Origin: Methylacidimicrobium fagopyrum
Lineage (GTDB): Bacteria; Verrucomicrobiota; Verrucomicrobiia; Limisphaerales; UBA11358
Length of the DNA: 33,373 bases
Reading direction: 5' to 3'
NCBI GenBank assembly: GCA_026225255.1
Contig: JAMFSJ010000018.1
Coordinates: 66,934-100,306 of the forward strand
A program made the translations under genes and the position numbers. Below, piece after piece: positions 1-7,392 of this stretch; the stretch's first letter is position 1; every line of letters begins with the position of its first letter. The notes beneath the pieces are model-generated. The model was not told the origin of the DNA. It saw nothing but the letters and a program-made list of their open reading frames with translations, and searched no databases.

Positions 1-763
1 CGGCCACATCCGGCAAGGCGCGTAATGTTTCCGTCCAGTTTTGCGGTGCGCCCGAAAAACTGACTTCCAAAATATTTTTGCCGGGAACGGACGCTTTTAG
101 TTTCAGCGGCGAATCCAGCGCGACCAGTTTTCCGTGATCCACAATGGCGATGCGGTCGCACAATTTATCCGCTTCATCCATGTAATGCGTCGTGACGAGA
201 ATCGTCAGGTCGCGTTCGCGTTTGAGGCGGGCGAGCATTTCCCAAACGGCGACGCGCGAAACGGGATCGAGGCCGGTAGTGGGTTCGTCGAGGAAGAAAA
301 TTTTCGGCTCGTGCACGAGGCCGCGGGCGATTTCCAATCGCCGCCGCATCCCGCCGGAAAACATTTTCACCGGCTTATCCGCCCATTGCGTCAAATCCAC
401 TTCCGCGAGTAATTGCGGAATGATGCGATTCCGTTTCTCGCGCGGGATGCCGTAAAGTTTGGCGAAGATCGTCAGGTTTTCCACCGCGCTTAATTCGAGG
501 TCGGACGTCATCGCCTGCGGAATGACGCCGATGGATTGGCGCACGTCGTTCGGCTGGCGCACGATGTCGAAATGATTCACGCGCGCCGTGCCGGAAGTCG
601 GCGGCACCAGCGTGGTGAGCATCCGGATCAAAGTGGATTTGCCCGCGCCATTCGGCCCGAGCAGGCCGAAAATCTCGCCGTGTTCGACGGCGAAATTCAG
701 GCCGTCCACGGCGACGAAATCGCCGAAACGCTTGGCCAAATTTTCCACTTCGATGTCGAACAT
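1..763 (-). CDS. ABC transporter ATP-binding protein (3' end cut off by window start)
   Basis: Nucleotide-binding subunit that would power a membrane exporter from the cytoplasmic face. The 254 visible codons start at an ATG at 763 and read MFDIEVENLAKRFGDF. Walker A is GPNGAGKST (residues 36-44), the Q-loop is Q84, the ABC signature FSGGMRRRLEIARGL is at 136-150, Walker B with catalytic Glu is FFLDEPT (157-163), and the H-loop is H194. The HYMDEADKLCDRIAIVDHGK stretch (194-213) is typical of the DrrA/CcmA/YbhF-like ABC-2 exporter class. The gene follows a HlyD-type fusion protein on the same strand, an order like ybhG-ybhF in E. coli, so the next gene beyond the window is probably an ABC-2 permease. 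No Shine-Dalgarno is visible; the upstream sequence is AT-rich. The reading frame runs off the window with no stop codon. Family assignment is firm; substrate is unknown. Confidence 0.93.
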   Translation of the reverse strand, partial: MFDIEVENLAKRFGDFVAVDGLNFAVEHGEIFGLLGPNGAGKSTLIRMLTTLVPPTSGTARVNHFDIVRQPNDVRQSIGVIPQAMTSDLELSAVENLTIFAKLYGIPREKRNRIIPQLLAEVDLTQWADKPVKMFSGGMRRRLEIARGLVHEPKIFFLDEPTTGLDPVSRVAVWEMLARLKRERDLTILVTTHYMDEADKLCDRIAIVDHGKLVALDSPLKLKASVPGKNILEVSFSGAPQNWTETLRALPDVA

Positions 764-783
764 TTTTTTAATTAATTATTCTG

Positions 784-924
784 GCCGCAGATATTCACAG
801 ATGAAACACAGATAAAGTTGAACCGCAGAGCGGCAAGAACCTTAGAGCACAAAACTCTGCGTCTTGTGACACGCGGTAAAAAATGTCCTGCCCAATCTGT
901 GTTTCATCGATGAATATCTATGGC
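784..924. repeat. Imperfect inverted-repeat element between the HlyD and ABC genes
   Basis: Two 30-base arms (784-813 and 895-924) are reverse complements at 26 of 30 positions; both contain GATGAAACACAGAT. A second, inner inverted repeat (GCAGAG / CTCTGC, about 824-877) nests inside. The whole unit can fold back on itself and looks like a small non-autonomous intergenic repeat or palindromic unit. It encodes nothing recognisable and lies within the presumed operon, so it could also act as an mRNA-stabilising or attenuating structure. Confidence 0.7.
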
Positions 925-930
925 TAAAAA

Positions 931-1920
931 TCATTTGCTCACCAGCGGCAGTTGCACATACGCCGTCATCCCAACGGCCAGCGCGCGATCGCTATTATCG
1001 CAACGCAGACGGATCTCAAAGGTCTTGATGTCGCGCTTCGTGCGGCTGACATCGCGTTGCGTGGCGTAATCTGCGTCCACGCCGCGATAGAAAACCGTGC
1101 CTTCGCGCGTCGTGCCCGACGGCAGTTTCACCGCTAATTTTTTGCCGAGCGGAATGGTATCAATGTAACTCTCTTCCACATCCGCGCGCACCCAGAGATC
1201 GTCTTGATTGATGAGCGTGACAATCGCCTGGCCGGGATTCACGACTTCGCCGGACAACGCCGCGCGCGTGTCCACGATGCCATTGGTCGGCGCCATAATT
1301 TTGGTGTAGTTCAAAATGACTTTTGCTTTTTCCGTTTGCGCGGCCGCGGATTGAATTTGTTTTTTGGCCGCTTCGATCCGCGCCTTGGCTGAGGCGATGC
1401 GCGCTTGCGCCGACTTAACTTGCGCTTTCACCGAGTCAACGCGCGCCTTGGATGATTCATAAGTCGTCCGCACCTGATCAAAGTTTTGCACGGATTCCAC
1501 GTTGTTGGTGTAGAGCTGCTGGATGCGTTCAAAATTCAGCCGCGCGTTTTCGGAGTCGGCTTGCGCCTGGATCACGTTCGCCTGCGCCTGGGTGAAATCA
1601 GCCTGCAACTGCGCCAAATCAGCCTGCGCCGACGCCAGATCCGCGGCGGATTGCTGTTCGCCGCTGGCATAAAACGCCATGTCCGCTTGTTGCGTTTGCG
1701 GTTGGATCAAGGCGAGCAGTTCGTCATTCGTCACCACATCGCCTTCGCGGACGAGCAGCTGTTGCAAGCGCCCTTGAATCTGGGAACTCACGATGACTTC
1801 ATCCGTGGTGACGATGCCTGTCAAAACGATTTCGCCCGGCTGACGGTTGGCGAAGTAATAGATGCCGCCGCCAATCGCAGCGACCAACAAAATTAAAATG
1901 GGAAATTTACTTTTTTTCAT
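931..1920 (-). CDS. HlyD/EmrA-family membrane fusion (periplasmic adaptor) protein
   Basis: Periplasmic adaptor that links an inner-membrane exporter to the outer membrane. From the ATG at 1920 (MKKSKFPILILLVAAIGGGIYYFANR) the protein is 329 residues with an N-terminal membrane anchor (about 5-24). A first lipoyl half follows (GIVTTDEVIVSSQIQGRLQQ), then a long alanine/glutamine-rich helical hairpin (about 75-190, repeated AQA heptads). The second lipoyl half is IMAPTNGIVDTRAALSGEVVNPGQ, and a beta-barrel domain ends the protein. An in-frame ATG ten codons earlier (1950) is less likely because it puts ten extra residues before the anchor. The ABC ATPase follows on the same strand, so the pair probably forms a YbhG/YbhF-like tripartite exporter. 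Substrate cannot be read from sequence. Confidence 0.92.
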   Translation of the reverse strand: MKKSKFPILILLVAAIGGGIYYFANRQPGEIVLTGIVTTDEVIVSSQIQGRLQQLLVREGDVVTNDELLALIQPQTQQADMAFYASGEQQSAADLASAQADLAQLQADFTQAQANVIQAQADSENARLNFERIQQLYTNNVESVQNFDQVRTTYESSKARVDSVKAQVKSAQARIASAKARIEAAKKQIQSAAAQTEKAKVILNYTKIMAPTNGIVDTRAALSGEVVNPGQAIVTLINQDDLWVRADVEESYIDTIPLGKKLAVKLPSGTTREGTVFYRGVDADYATQRDVSRTKRDIKTFEIRLRCDNSDRALAVGMTAYVQLPLVSK

Positions 1921-1986
1921 GACCGGGAAAAAATTGAATTCGCAAACCAACCCTGAGTGAAAAACTTTTGCGAAATCGGACGGCAG

Positions 1987-2014
1987 AATTTAACCAGCCG
2001 ACGAGGCTTGTCAA
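1987..2014 (-). promoter_or_regulatory. Sigma70-like promoter of the HlyD-ABC operon with a palindrome over the -35
   Basis: On the minus strand a perfect -35 TTGACA (2014-2009) is followed after 16 bases by TAAATT (1992-1987, 4 of 6 matches to TATAAT). The transcription start would fall near 1980, about 60 bases before the ATG. A perfect 13-base palindrome, GGCTTGTCAAGCC (2005-2017), covers the -35 hexamer and is a plausible repressor operator; that role is inference. Confidence 0.6.
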
Positions 2015-2050
2015 GCCGAGCGAGAAGTTGAAACGAATAAGTTTCGATCG

Positions 2051-2120
2051 GTTAATTCAGCCGTAGAAGACTGTCACCTCCTTTGACAACAATCCCAGTT
2101 GCAGCTACGGCTAAATTAAC
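2051..2120. other. Stem-loop at the edge of repeat copy A
   Basis: GTTAATTCAGCCGTAG (2051-2066) pairs with CTACGGCTAAATTAAC (2105-2120), 15 of 16 positions, around a 38-base loop that contains the conserved GACTGTCACCTCC block. There is no T-run after it on either strand, so it is not an obvious terminator. Confidence 0.6.
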
Positions 2121-2220
2121 GTGGGCGCGCGATTTGTGTCACCCCGGTTTCAGCCGCGGTTCAACGGGTTTGTCCCCACAAACACCAACACTAAACCGCG
2201 GTTCCCCACCCATCACACAA
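2059..2220 (-). repeat. Dispersed 162-bp repeat, copy A
   Basis: The reverse complement of this segment aligns over its length with 29031-29192 (copy B). Shared blocks, given on the plus strand here, are GACTGTCACCTCCT, TGGGCGCG, TTTCAGCCGCG, TGTCCCCACAAA and GGTTCCCCACCCA. The copies differ by scattered substitutions plus a 3-base and a 1-base indel. The 1-base indel shifts any shared reading frame, which favours a non-coding element over a small gene. No transposase or terminal inverted repeat is evident. Confidence 0.75.
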
Positions 2221-2405
2221 ATAGCACCGCCAAAAATAACGAGCAGTCGTAATGCCAAACGTTGAAATCCTTCGATTTTATTAGTATATCGGCAAGGTAG
2301 TCAGCCGCATCGACTTGGCTCGTTTCATCAACGGGGCACGGAACATCGCTCGGTAAGTAAGTGTCCCAATTTTACCAAGCCAGCGTCATTCTCAGCGCAC
2401 TAGAT

Positions 2406-4601
2406 TTAAAATTGCACGGACAATGTGCGCGGCGCGGCGGTGTTTTCAAAATGAATCCACAGCAGTTTTTCTTTCGCTGAATACTCAAGCGTCGTCAATT
2501 TTTTTCCGTCCAGCGTCACTGAACTGGGAGCTTTGGCGGATTCAATCAACAGGATGGCGGGCGTGGTTTCAACGCCTTCAACGGTGAAATTAATTTGATC
2601 GTCCGTTTGTTTTTGCACCAGCGCTTTGCAGGCCGACGCGAGCAAATGCGTTTGGCCGGTGCGCGCGAGATCAAGGTCCAAGAGAAATTGCCGCGTGCCG
2701 GGCGTGAGCAGAATTTTATTCTGCACGCGTAACTCAGCGTCGAAGAGACTCACGAAATCACCGGTCACTTCACGCGACGCCCCGTCAACGGATTCATCCA
2801 TGCCGGACGCGATGACGTAAGGCCCGCGACGCAGTAGCAGATAGTTCGTCACGCGCCACGGCAGGCCGATTTTTCCGGCGGCGAGTTTGGCGGCGGCCAC
2901 GATTTCGGCCGCGCCTTCCGCGCTGGTGGTAAGATGGGCGGGCCAGGTGCGCAGCCAGATCAAACCACCCTGGCCGATCGGATTAAATGAATTCGTCACG
3001 GCGGCATCGGCTACGCCCAGCTGCTCGAATAAATGTTGGCGCGGCGTGGAATAATTCTTTCCATCGCTGTTCCACCAATCACGCACCTTGAGATATGGAT
3101 CGGCATCTTTGTCGCAAACAATCAACACGCCGCCGCGCTTCACCCAATCAGCCAGCGGCGCGTGCACTTCGGGCGTCAACGGCTTTTGTCCGTCATAGCT
3201 CAAAAATAAAATCCGGAAACCGGCGAGATAATTTGAGATCGTAAGATTCTCCAATTGCACCGGCGTGACCGGTAGCCCGCTTTTCACGAGGGGCATCGCA
3301 AGGCCGTAAACATTGCCTAGCCACGGATCGCTCGGCGTTGGCTCGCCGCGTTGGAACATCAGCGAATCGCTCACGAGCACGCCGATGCCGGTCGTGCCGC
3401 AATCCCACGTCACGGACGGCTGCTTCAAATCGTTCAGCGAATTCATCACCGTCTGCAATTCCGTAGCGTAGGCGTCGGGGATATGCTTGCGCTCGTCTTC
3501 CGGTCCGGTCCGTGGATAACGTCCGTTGAAAATCCGTTCCGGCCACGGCGCCACTTCGTATTTTGAGACTTCGGGCTGGAATAACGATGCGGTCAAAGTT
3601 GATTCCCAATTGTAGCGGTAATCCGTCCAGTCGTGATTCGCATTGTCTTCGATCGGATCGTTCAAATACCAAACGCTGCGGCCCGTCGCGCGCACAAGAT
3701 TTTGCATCGCACCGTATTCGAGAAACGCGGTTTCAAACGTGCGCGATTTCACTTCGCCGCGAAATTTATTCGGCTCGCGCGACGTGCCGGTCCAGACCTG
3801 TGCGATGTAGCCGTCGCAACCGTTCAAGCGGGCGAGGCTAGATTCGGGACTGACGATGCACCACTGCGCGTAGTTCAATAAACTGTGCGTCGGCACGTAG
3901 CAACGGACATGGCGCCCGGTGCGTTGATTGTAAGCGTGGACGTAATCAAACACCTGCTGCAACGCGCGACGATAGAGAAAATATTTTAATTTGCCGGTGC
4001 GCCAGCGGGCGTCTACGGAGCTATGCGGCGGTTGCCAGTCTTCGTGATAATAACTTTGCCATTCGCGTTTAAAACCTTCGGAATAACCGGCGCGATCCCA
4101 AAATTCCGGCTCTTCCAAGTGAATCGCCTCCGCGCCCGCGTCCAACGCGCGTTGCACGCCGACACAGAGAAAATTGCCGTAGTTGGTCCCGGGGCACATG
4201 TAATAGACATCGCCGCCGTGGCCGATTTTATTGCCGTTACGATCAGTCTGCGCCTCGTCCTCGTGACTGATGCCGTCAAAACGTCCGTAGAGATAATCTT
4301 GATAATTTCCCCACGCCACACCGGTCATGACGTGGATGCGATAACCTTGGTCCCGCCACGTCGCAATGCGCGCGGGCAGATTCGTATCAATGCCGTAAAC
4401 GATGGCGACATCCGAACGCAGATTGCTTTTGGGAGTCCATTCCTTGCCGGTTTGGAAACAGGTGCGTTCGAGAAGTTGATTAGTGTCGGCCGCGAAGGGC
4501 GAAGTGGTTTGCGACCGCGCTGACAAATCAAAAATAAATACGCCCGCCAGAAAAATTCCAGCCGCGAAAACTGTTTGGTAACTCTTTAAATTTTTTTGCA
4601 T
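2406..4601 (-). CDS. Exported TIM-barrel glycoside-hydrolase-like protein of unassigned family
   Basis: 731 residues from the ATG at 4601. That start is chosen because GGAGGGA lies 9 bases upstream and the protein then opens with a signal-peptide-like MQKNLKSYQTVFAAGIFLAG. Residues about 40-450 look like a TIM barrel of the GH42/hypothetical-glycosyl-hydrolase type. IHLEEPEFW (E163, E164, E166) sits where a catalytic acid would end a strand, and many aromatic residues follow. Residues about 480-600 resemble the glutamine-amidotransferase-like/beta-galactosidase trimerisation fold (FRILFLSYDGQKPLTPEVHA, then WVKRGGVLIVCDKD). The C-terminus is beta-rich. I cannot name a CAZy family. It is the last gene of a run with DUF1680/GH127 and glutaminase-A-like enzymes, so a role in glycan breakdown in the periplasm or outside the cell is likely. 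The active-site glutamates are a guess from motif context. Confidence 0.75.
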   Translation of the reverse strand: MQKNLKSYQTVFAAGIFLAGVFIFDLSARSQTTSPFAADTNQLLERTCFQTGKEWTPKSNLRSDVAIVYGIDTNLPARIATWRDQGYRIHVMTGVAWGNYQDYLYGRFDGISHEDEAQTDRNGNKIGHGGDVYYMCPGTNYGNFLCVGVQRALDAGAEAIHLEEPEFWDRAGYSEGFKREWQSYYHEDWQPPHSSVDARWRTGKLKYFLYRRALQQVFDYVHAYNQRTGRHVRCYVPTHSLLNYAQWCIVSPESSLARLNGCDGYIAQVWTGTSREPNKFRGEVKSRTFETAFLEYGAMQNLVRATGRSVWYLNDPIEDNANHDWTDYRYNWESTLTASLFQPEVSKYEVAPWPERIFNGRYPRTGPEDERKHIPDAYATELQTVMNSLNDLKQPSVTWDCGTTGIGVLVSDSLMFQRGEPTPSDPWLGNVYGLAMPLVKSGLPVTPVQLENLTISNYLAGFRILFLSYDGQKPLTPEVHAPLADWVKRGGVLIVCDKDADPYLKVRDWWNSDGKNYSTPRQHLFEQLGVADAAVTNSFNPIGQGGLIWLRTWPAHLTTSAEGAAEIVAAAKLAAGKIGLPWRVTNYLLLRRGPYVIASGMDESVDGASREVTGDFVSLFDAELRVQNKILLTPGTRQFLLDLDLARTGQTHLLASACKALVQKQTDDQINFTVEGVETTPAILLIESAKAPSSVTLDGKKLTTLEYSAKEKLLWIHFENTAAPRTLSVQF

Positions 4602-4862
4602 GTTTAAATTTCCCTCCGGCCACGAAGCCCTGCTCACGTGATCCACGCCGCCCACCACGTTGGTAAGGTTTGGCAGCACGTTCGTTTCACCGAACGTGCT
4701 GCCGCCCCATACTTTCAATCGTCCACCGGTAGTGAACAATTGATCGGTTCCCCAGACCACCTCCCGTTGAGTTGCTCGCGACCGCGCGAAAATGCTAAAT
4801 CGAATGTGCGCCCAAAGTGCTGATGGCGCTGCGTGACCAAAAATCTGCGGACAGCGCAAGCG
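4602..4862 (-). pseudogene. Intercistronic segment with a perfect 13-bp hairpin and an RCC1-repeat-like remnant
   Basis: The 261 bases between the DUF1680 gene and the hydrolase-like gene stay open in the frame of the downstream gene. They read LKVWGGSTFGETNVLPNLTN, then VVGGVDH, which resembles one RCC1/alpha-tubulin-suppressor repeat (WG, then FGQTNVP and LTNVV) common in large verrucomicrobial secreted proteins. The same stretch contains a perfect stem, GGCAGCACGTTCG (4672-4684) with CGAACGTGCTGCC (4691-4703), around a 6-base loop. No T-run follows on the minus strand, so it is not a standard terminator. It may be a gene remnant, a repeat insertion, or an mRNA-processing/stability structure. 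The RCC1 likeness is short and could be chance. Confidence 0.45.
4611..4617 (-). promoter_or_regulatory. Shine-Dalgarno site deciding the start of the hydrolase-like gene
   Basis: GGAGGGA on the minus strand, 9 bases before the ATG at 4601. Most genes here lack such a site. It supports an internal start over the upstream in-frame TTG at 4859, and it makes the segment above it untranslated. Confidence 0.7.
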
Positions 4863-7388
4863 CTACTTCAATTCCGTCGCCGTCAAATGCGTGTAGCTCG
4901 AAATCGAGCGATCGCCATCCGGACAATAAATGCGCACGCCAACCATGCCGTCCGCAAAATGATCGTCGCGGACATCCAATGCCGGTTCTTTTGAATCACC
5001 GATGAAAACACGCAGACGCGAACCTTCGGCCTGCACCTTGAGATGATAAAAGGTGTTCGCCGAAAATTTTTGCGCCGCTGTCTTGAGCGAATGCCAGCCA
5101 TTATCCGCATAACCTAATTCCAGACTGGAACCGGAGGGATTGAGACCAACGTAATAACCGCAATAAGCGTCCGAACCAATGTCGGGCTTACTCGCGCGGA
5201 ATATCAAACCGGCATTGCCAGCGGGGCCGACGGAGACATCGGCTTCATAAGTGAAATTGGTAAACGCGGTCGCCATCGCCAACGCTTTCGCGCCATTAGC
5301 CGAGGCGGGCACGGTGCTCAAAGTATTCGTGCGCACCACCCAGTTGCCGCCGAAGACCGTCCAGCGTTGGCTCCAAGTGGAATCAAAATTTTCCGAAAAA
5401 TTTCCAGCCGTCAGCGACGGTATGCCGAGATATGGAAACCAACTGATACGCATATGTTGCGCGCCGAACGGCACGAGCGTGACGGTTTCAAGCGGGCTGG
5501 TGGATGCCGCGACCGGACTTACCGGTGGCTCGAACGCGTGGGTGCCGCGCCAGCCAATCGTCCAGTCGGGCAAGCGCCGCGCTTGGGCGGTTAGTTGAAC
5601 GCTGGGTTCTAACGGATCAAACGGATTTGCCGTCGGCGTCCATTGGGTGAATTGAAAGGAACTCGCTAAATCGTGGGCGTTGATCTGCAACGCGTAATTC
5701 CACGGCGTGGCGGAATGAACTTCAAATTCGTCAAAACCTAATTTGAGCGGATCCGGCGTGCGCACGCTCCAGCTTTCACCAATCTTCAGCGAATAGACGA
5801 CCGGCCCGCGATTGACGGCGACGGAACGGCTCGGGCCGGTTTGCGTTTGAATCGGCATCGGCAGGTTGATGACGACTTGATCGCCATTTTTCCAAGTGCG
5901 ATTAATGCGGAAAAAGGAAGCGGCATTAATACCGCTTTGTAACTTACCATTAACGGTGATGGTGGCGTCTTGGCACCAACCGGGAATCCGTAATGCCAGC
6001 GGAAAGGAACCGGCCTGCGGCACGGAAATTTTCAGCCGCACTTGTTCTTCAAACGGATAGCCGGTCTCTTCGGTGATTTGAACTGGTTGCACGCCGATGC
6101 GCGAGTTCACCACGGTCGGGCCGTAGGCGATCAAGGCGAGTCCGCCATCGCGGGTCGCGGCCCAGGAATTTTGCACATACTTCGGCCAGCCCATGTGGAA
6201 ATTGTAGCGGCAACAGGGAAAGCCCGAATCAGGCCCGGGCACGGAGCCATTTTCGTAATCCTGATTGTAACCATGATGACCGTCGATCGCGATGACGTTG
6301 TTCGGGAGCGTGAAGTATTGAATGCCCTTGATATTATTGGCTAAAGCCGCGGGCAGGGCGTTGAACGTGATGGTTTCTAAGCGGTCGGCAAGCACGGGAT
6401 TTCCCGTCGTGTGGACAGCGCTTTCGAGACTCAACATCGCTTCGACAATGGAGCATAACTCGACGCCTTGCACACTGGCGTTGCCGGAGAGAAATTCGGT
6501 GCCGCTGTTGATGCCGCAACTCAAACCGTGTTCGCGCATCAAATTATCCCAGCCGAGCGCGAGCGCATTGAGGTCGTCGGGCGATTCGGAAAGTTGATAA
6601 TAAACGTCGGGAGCTTTCATCGCTTGCGCGACGTTGACGTTGTGCTTCGGTTGAAAATCCGTGCCGTAGGCGTCAAAATTATTGCTCGAGAAAATATCCG
6701 TCCAATCGTAAGCCTGCTGATGCAGCAGCTTGACCAGGCTCAAAAGATTCGTGTCGCCGTTGCGATTATAGAGCCAGAGCGCCGTTTCCATTTCATCACC
6801 GGCGCGCGCTTTGCCCCAATCTTTCAGCGGACGCGCGGGTAAGTTGACGAGCATGTAGTGAAAGTAACGATCCAAAAATCCGAGCACGCGCGGATCGGCG
6901 GTGGCTTCGTAATAATCGCGCGCGGCGTAAGTCGCCAACATGCGCGGCCACCAATCGTCATTTGATTTCGGACCGATCGAACCGTTCGCGCCCTGATGAT
7001 CGAGCAACCAATCCATCCACTTTTGCGCTTGGTGTTTGAGGCCGTCGTCATCCATGACGTAGGCGAGCGCGATCAAACCTTTGTAGTAATACGGACCGCG
7101 TTCCCAACTTTCGCCCGTGCCGCCGAGCCACGCGCTATTGGTGCCGAGATCGTTGGCATAAACCAGTTCAGCGTTGCCCGTGAGGCCGCTGCGTTGCTGC
7201 TCGCATTGCGTAAGCAGCCAACCGAGCGGACGCACGCTGCCCAGTGGTAACGCGGCGAACGGCGGTGAAATCAACGGCGCGCGATTGGTCACCACGCCGG
7301 TGGGCGGCAAGTCGGCCGCCGATAAAAAAGAGACGCTGGCGAAAAAGCACGCCAGCGTCGCCAATTTTGTCCCGGAAAATTTCAACAT
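4863..7388 (-). CDS. DUF1680/GH127-family beta-L-arabinofuranosidase-like enzyme with C-terminal lectin-like domain
   Basis: 841 residues with a signal peptide (MLKFSGTKLATLACFFASVSFLSA). The (alpha/alpha)6 barrel of the DUF1680 family occupies about 45-420, followed by beta-sandwiches to about 640. The zinc/catalytic set known from GH127 HypBA1 (Glu338, Cys340, Cys417, Cys418) appears here as E310 and C312 in GVELCS and C392-C393 in FPCCRYNFHMGWPKY, with nearly the same spacing. GH127 and the related GH146 release beta-L-arabinofuranose, so arabinose-containing glycans are the likely substrate. Residues about 655-841 form a separate concanavalin-like/DUF1080-like domain (ENFDSTWSQRWTVFGGNWVV, later GLIFRASK, YYVGLNPSG, GMVGVRIYCPDG). 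The start lies 4 bases after the stop of the upstream gene, indicating translational coupling. The exact sugar specificity is inferred. Confidence 0.88.
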   Translation of the reverse strand: MLKFSGTKLATLACFFASVSFLSAADLPPTGVVTNRAPLISPPFAALPLGSVRPLGWLLTQCEQQRSGLTGNAELVYANDLGTNSAWLGGTGESWERGPYYYKGLIALAYVMDDDGLKHQAQKWMDWLLDHQGANGSIGPKSNDDWWPRMLATYAARDYYEATADPRVLGFLDRYFHYMLVNLPARPLKDWGKARAGDEMETALWLYNRNGDTNLLSLVKLLHQQAYDWTDIFSSNNFDAYGTDFQPKHNVNVAQAMKAPDVYYQLSESPDDLNALALGWDNLMREHGLSCGINSGTEFLSGNASVQGVELCSIVEAMLSLESAVHTTGNPVLADRLETITFNALPAALANNIKGIQYFTLPNNVIAIDGHHGYNQDYENGSVPGPDSGFPCCRYNFHMGWPKYVQNSWAATRDGGLALIAYGPTVVNSRIGVQPVQITEETGYPFEEQVRLKISVPQAGSFPLALRIPGWCQDATITVNGKLQSGINAASFFRINRTWKNGDQVVINLPMPIQTQTGPSRSVAVNRGPVVYSLKIGESWSVRTPDPLKLGFDEFEVHSATPWNYALQINAHDLASSFQFTQWTPTANPFDPLEPSVQLTAQARRLPDWTIGWRGTHAFEPPVSPVAASTSPLETVTLVPFGAQHMRISWFPYLGIPSLTAGNFSENFDSTWSQRWTVFGGNWVVRTNTLSTVPASANGAKALAMATAFTNFTYEADVSVGPAGNAGLIFRASKPDIGSDAYCGYYVGLNPSGSSLELGYADNGWHSLKTAAQKFSANTFYHLKVQAEGSRLRVFIGDSKEPALDVRDDHFADGMVGVRIYCPDGDRSISSYTHLTATELK

Positions 7389-7392
7389 GCGC

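Larger units (their letters stand above)
1921..2405. other. Intergenic region between the glycan operon end and the HlyD promoter
   Basis: 485 bases without a convincing gene. It holds the HlyD promoter (1987-2014), a stem-loop (2051-2066 with 2105-2120, 15 of 16 positions paired) and copy A of the 162-bp dispersed repeat (2059-2220). From 2221 to 2405 I see only weak continued similarity to copy B up to about 2275, and no clear terminator for the operon ending at 2406. A 60-codon open frame at 2083-2265 lies within the repeat and is probably not a gene. Confidence 0.6.

Noticed and set aside
2083..2265. 60-codon open frame in repeat copy A and its 63-codon counterpart at 28968-29159, sharing TWAR, FSR and TGLSPQ
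   Set aside because: The similarity comes from the repeat itself. A 1-base indel shifts the shared frame after TGLSPQ, so the ends differ; no ribosome-binding site or family match is seen.
4602..4859. N-terminal extension of the hydrolase-like protein from a TTG at 4859
   Set aside because: The ATG at 4601 has a strong ribosome-binding site and a signal peptide directly after it; the extension would bury the signal peptide.
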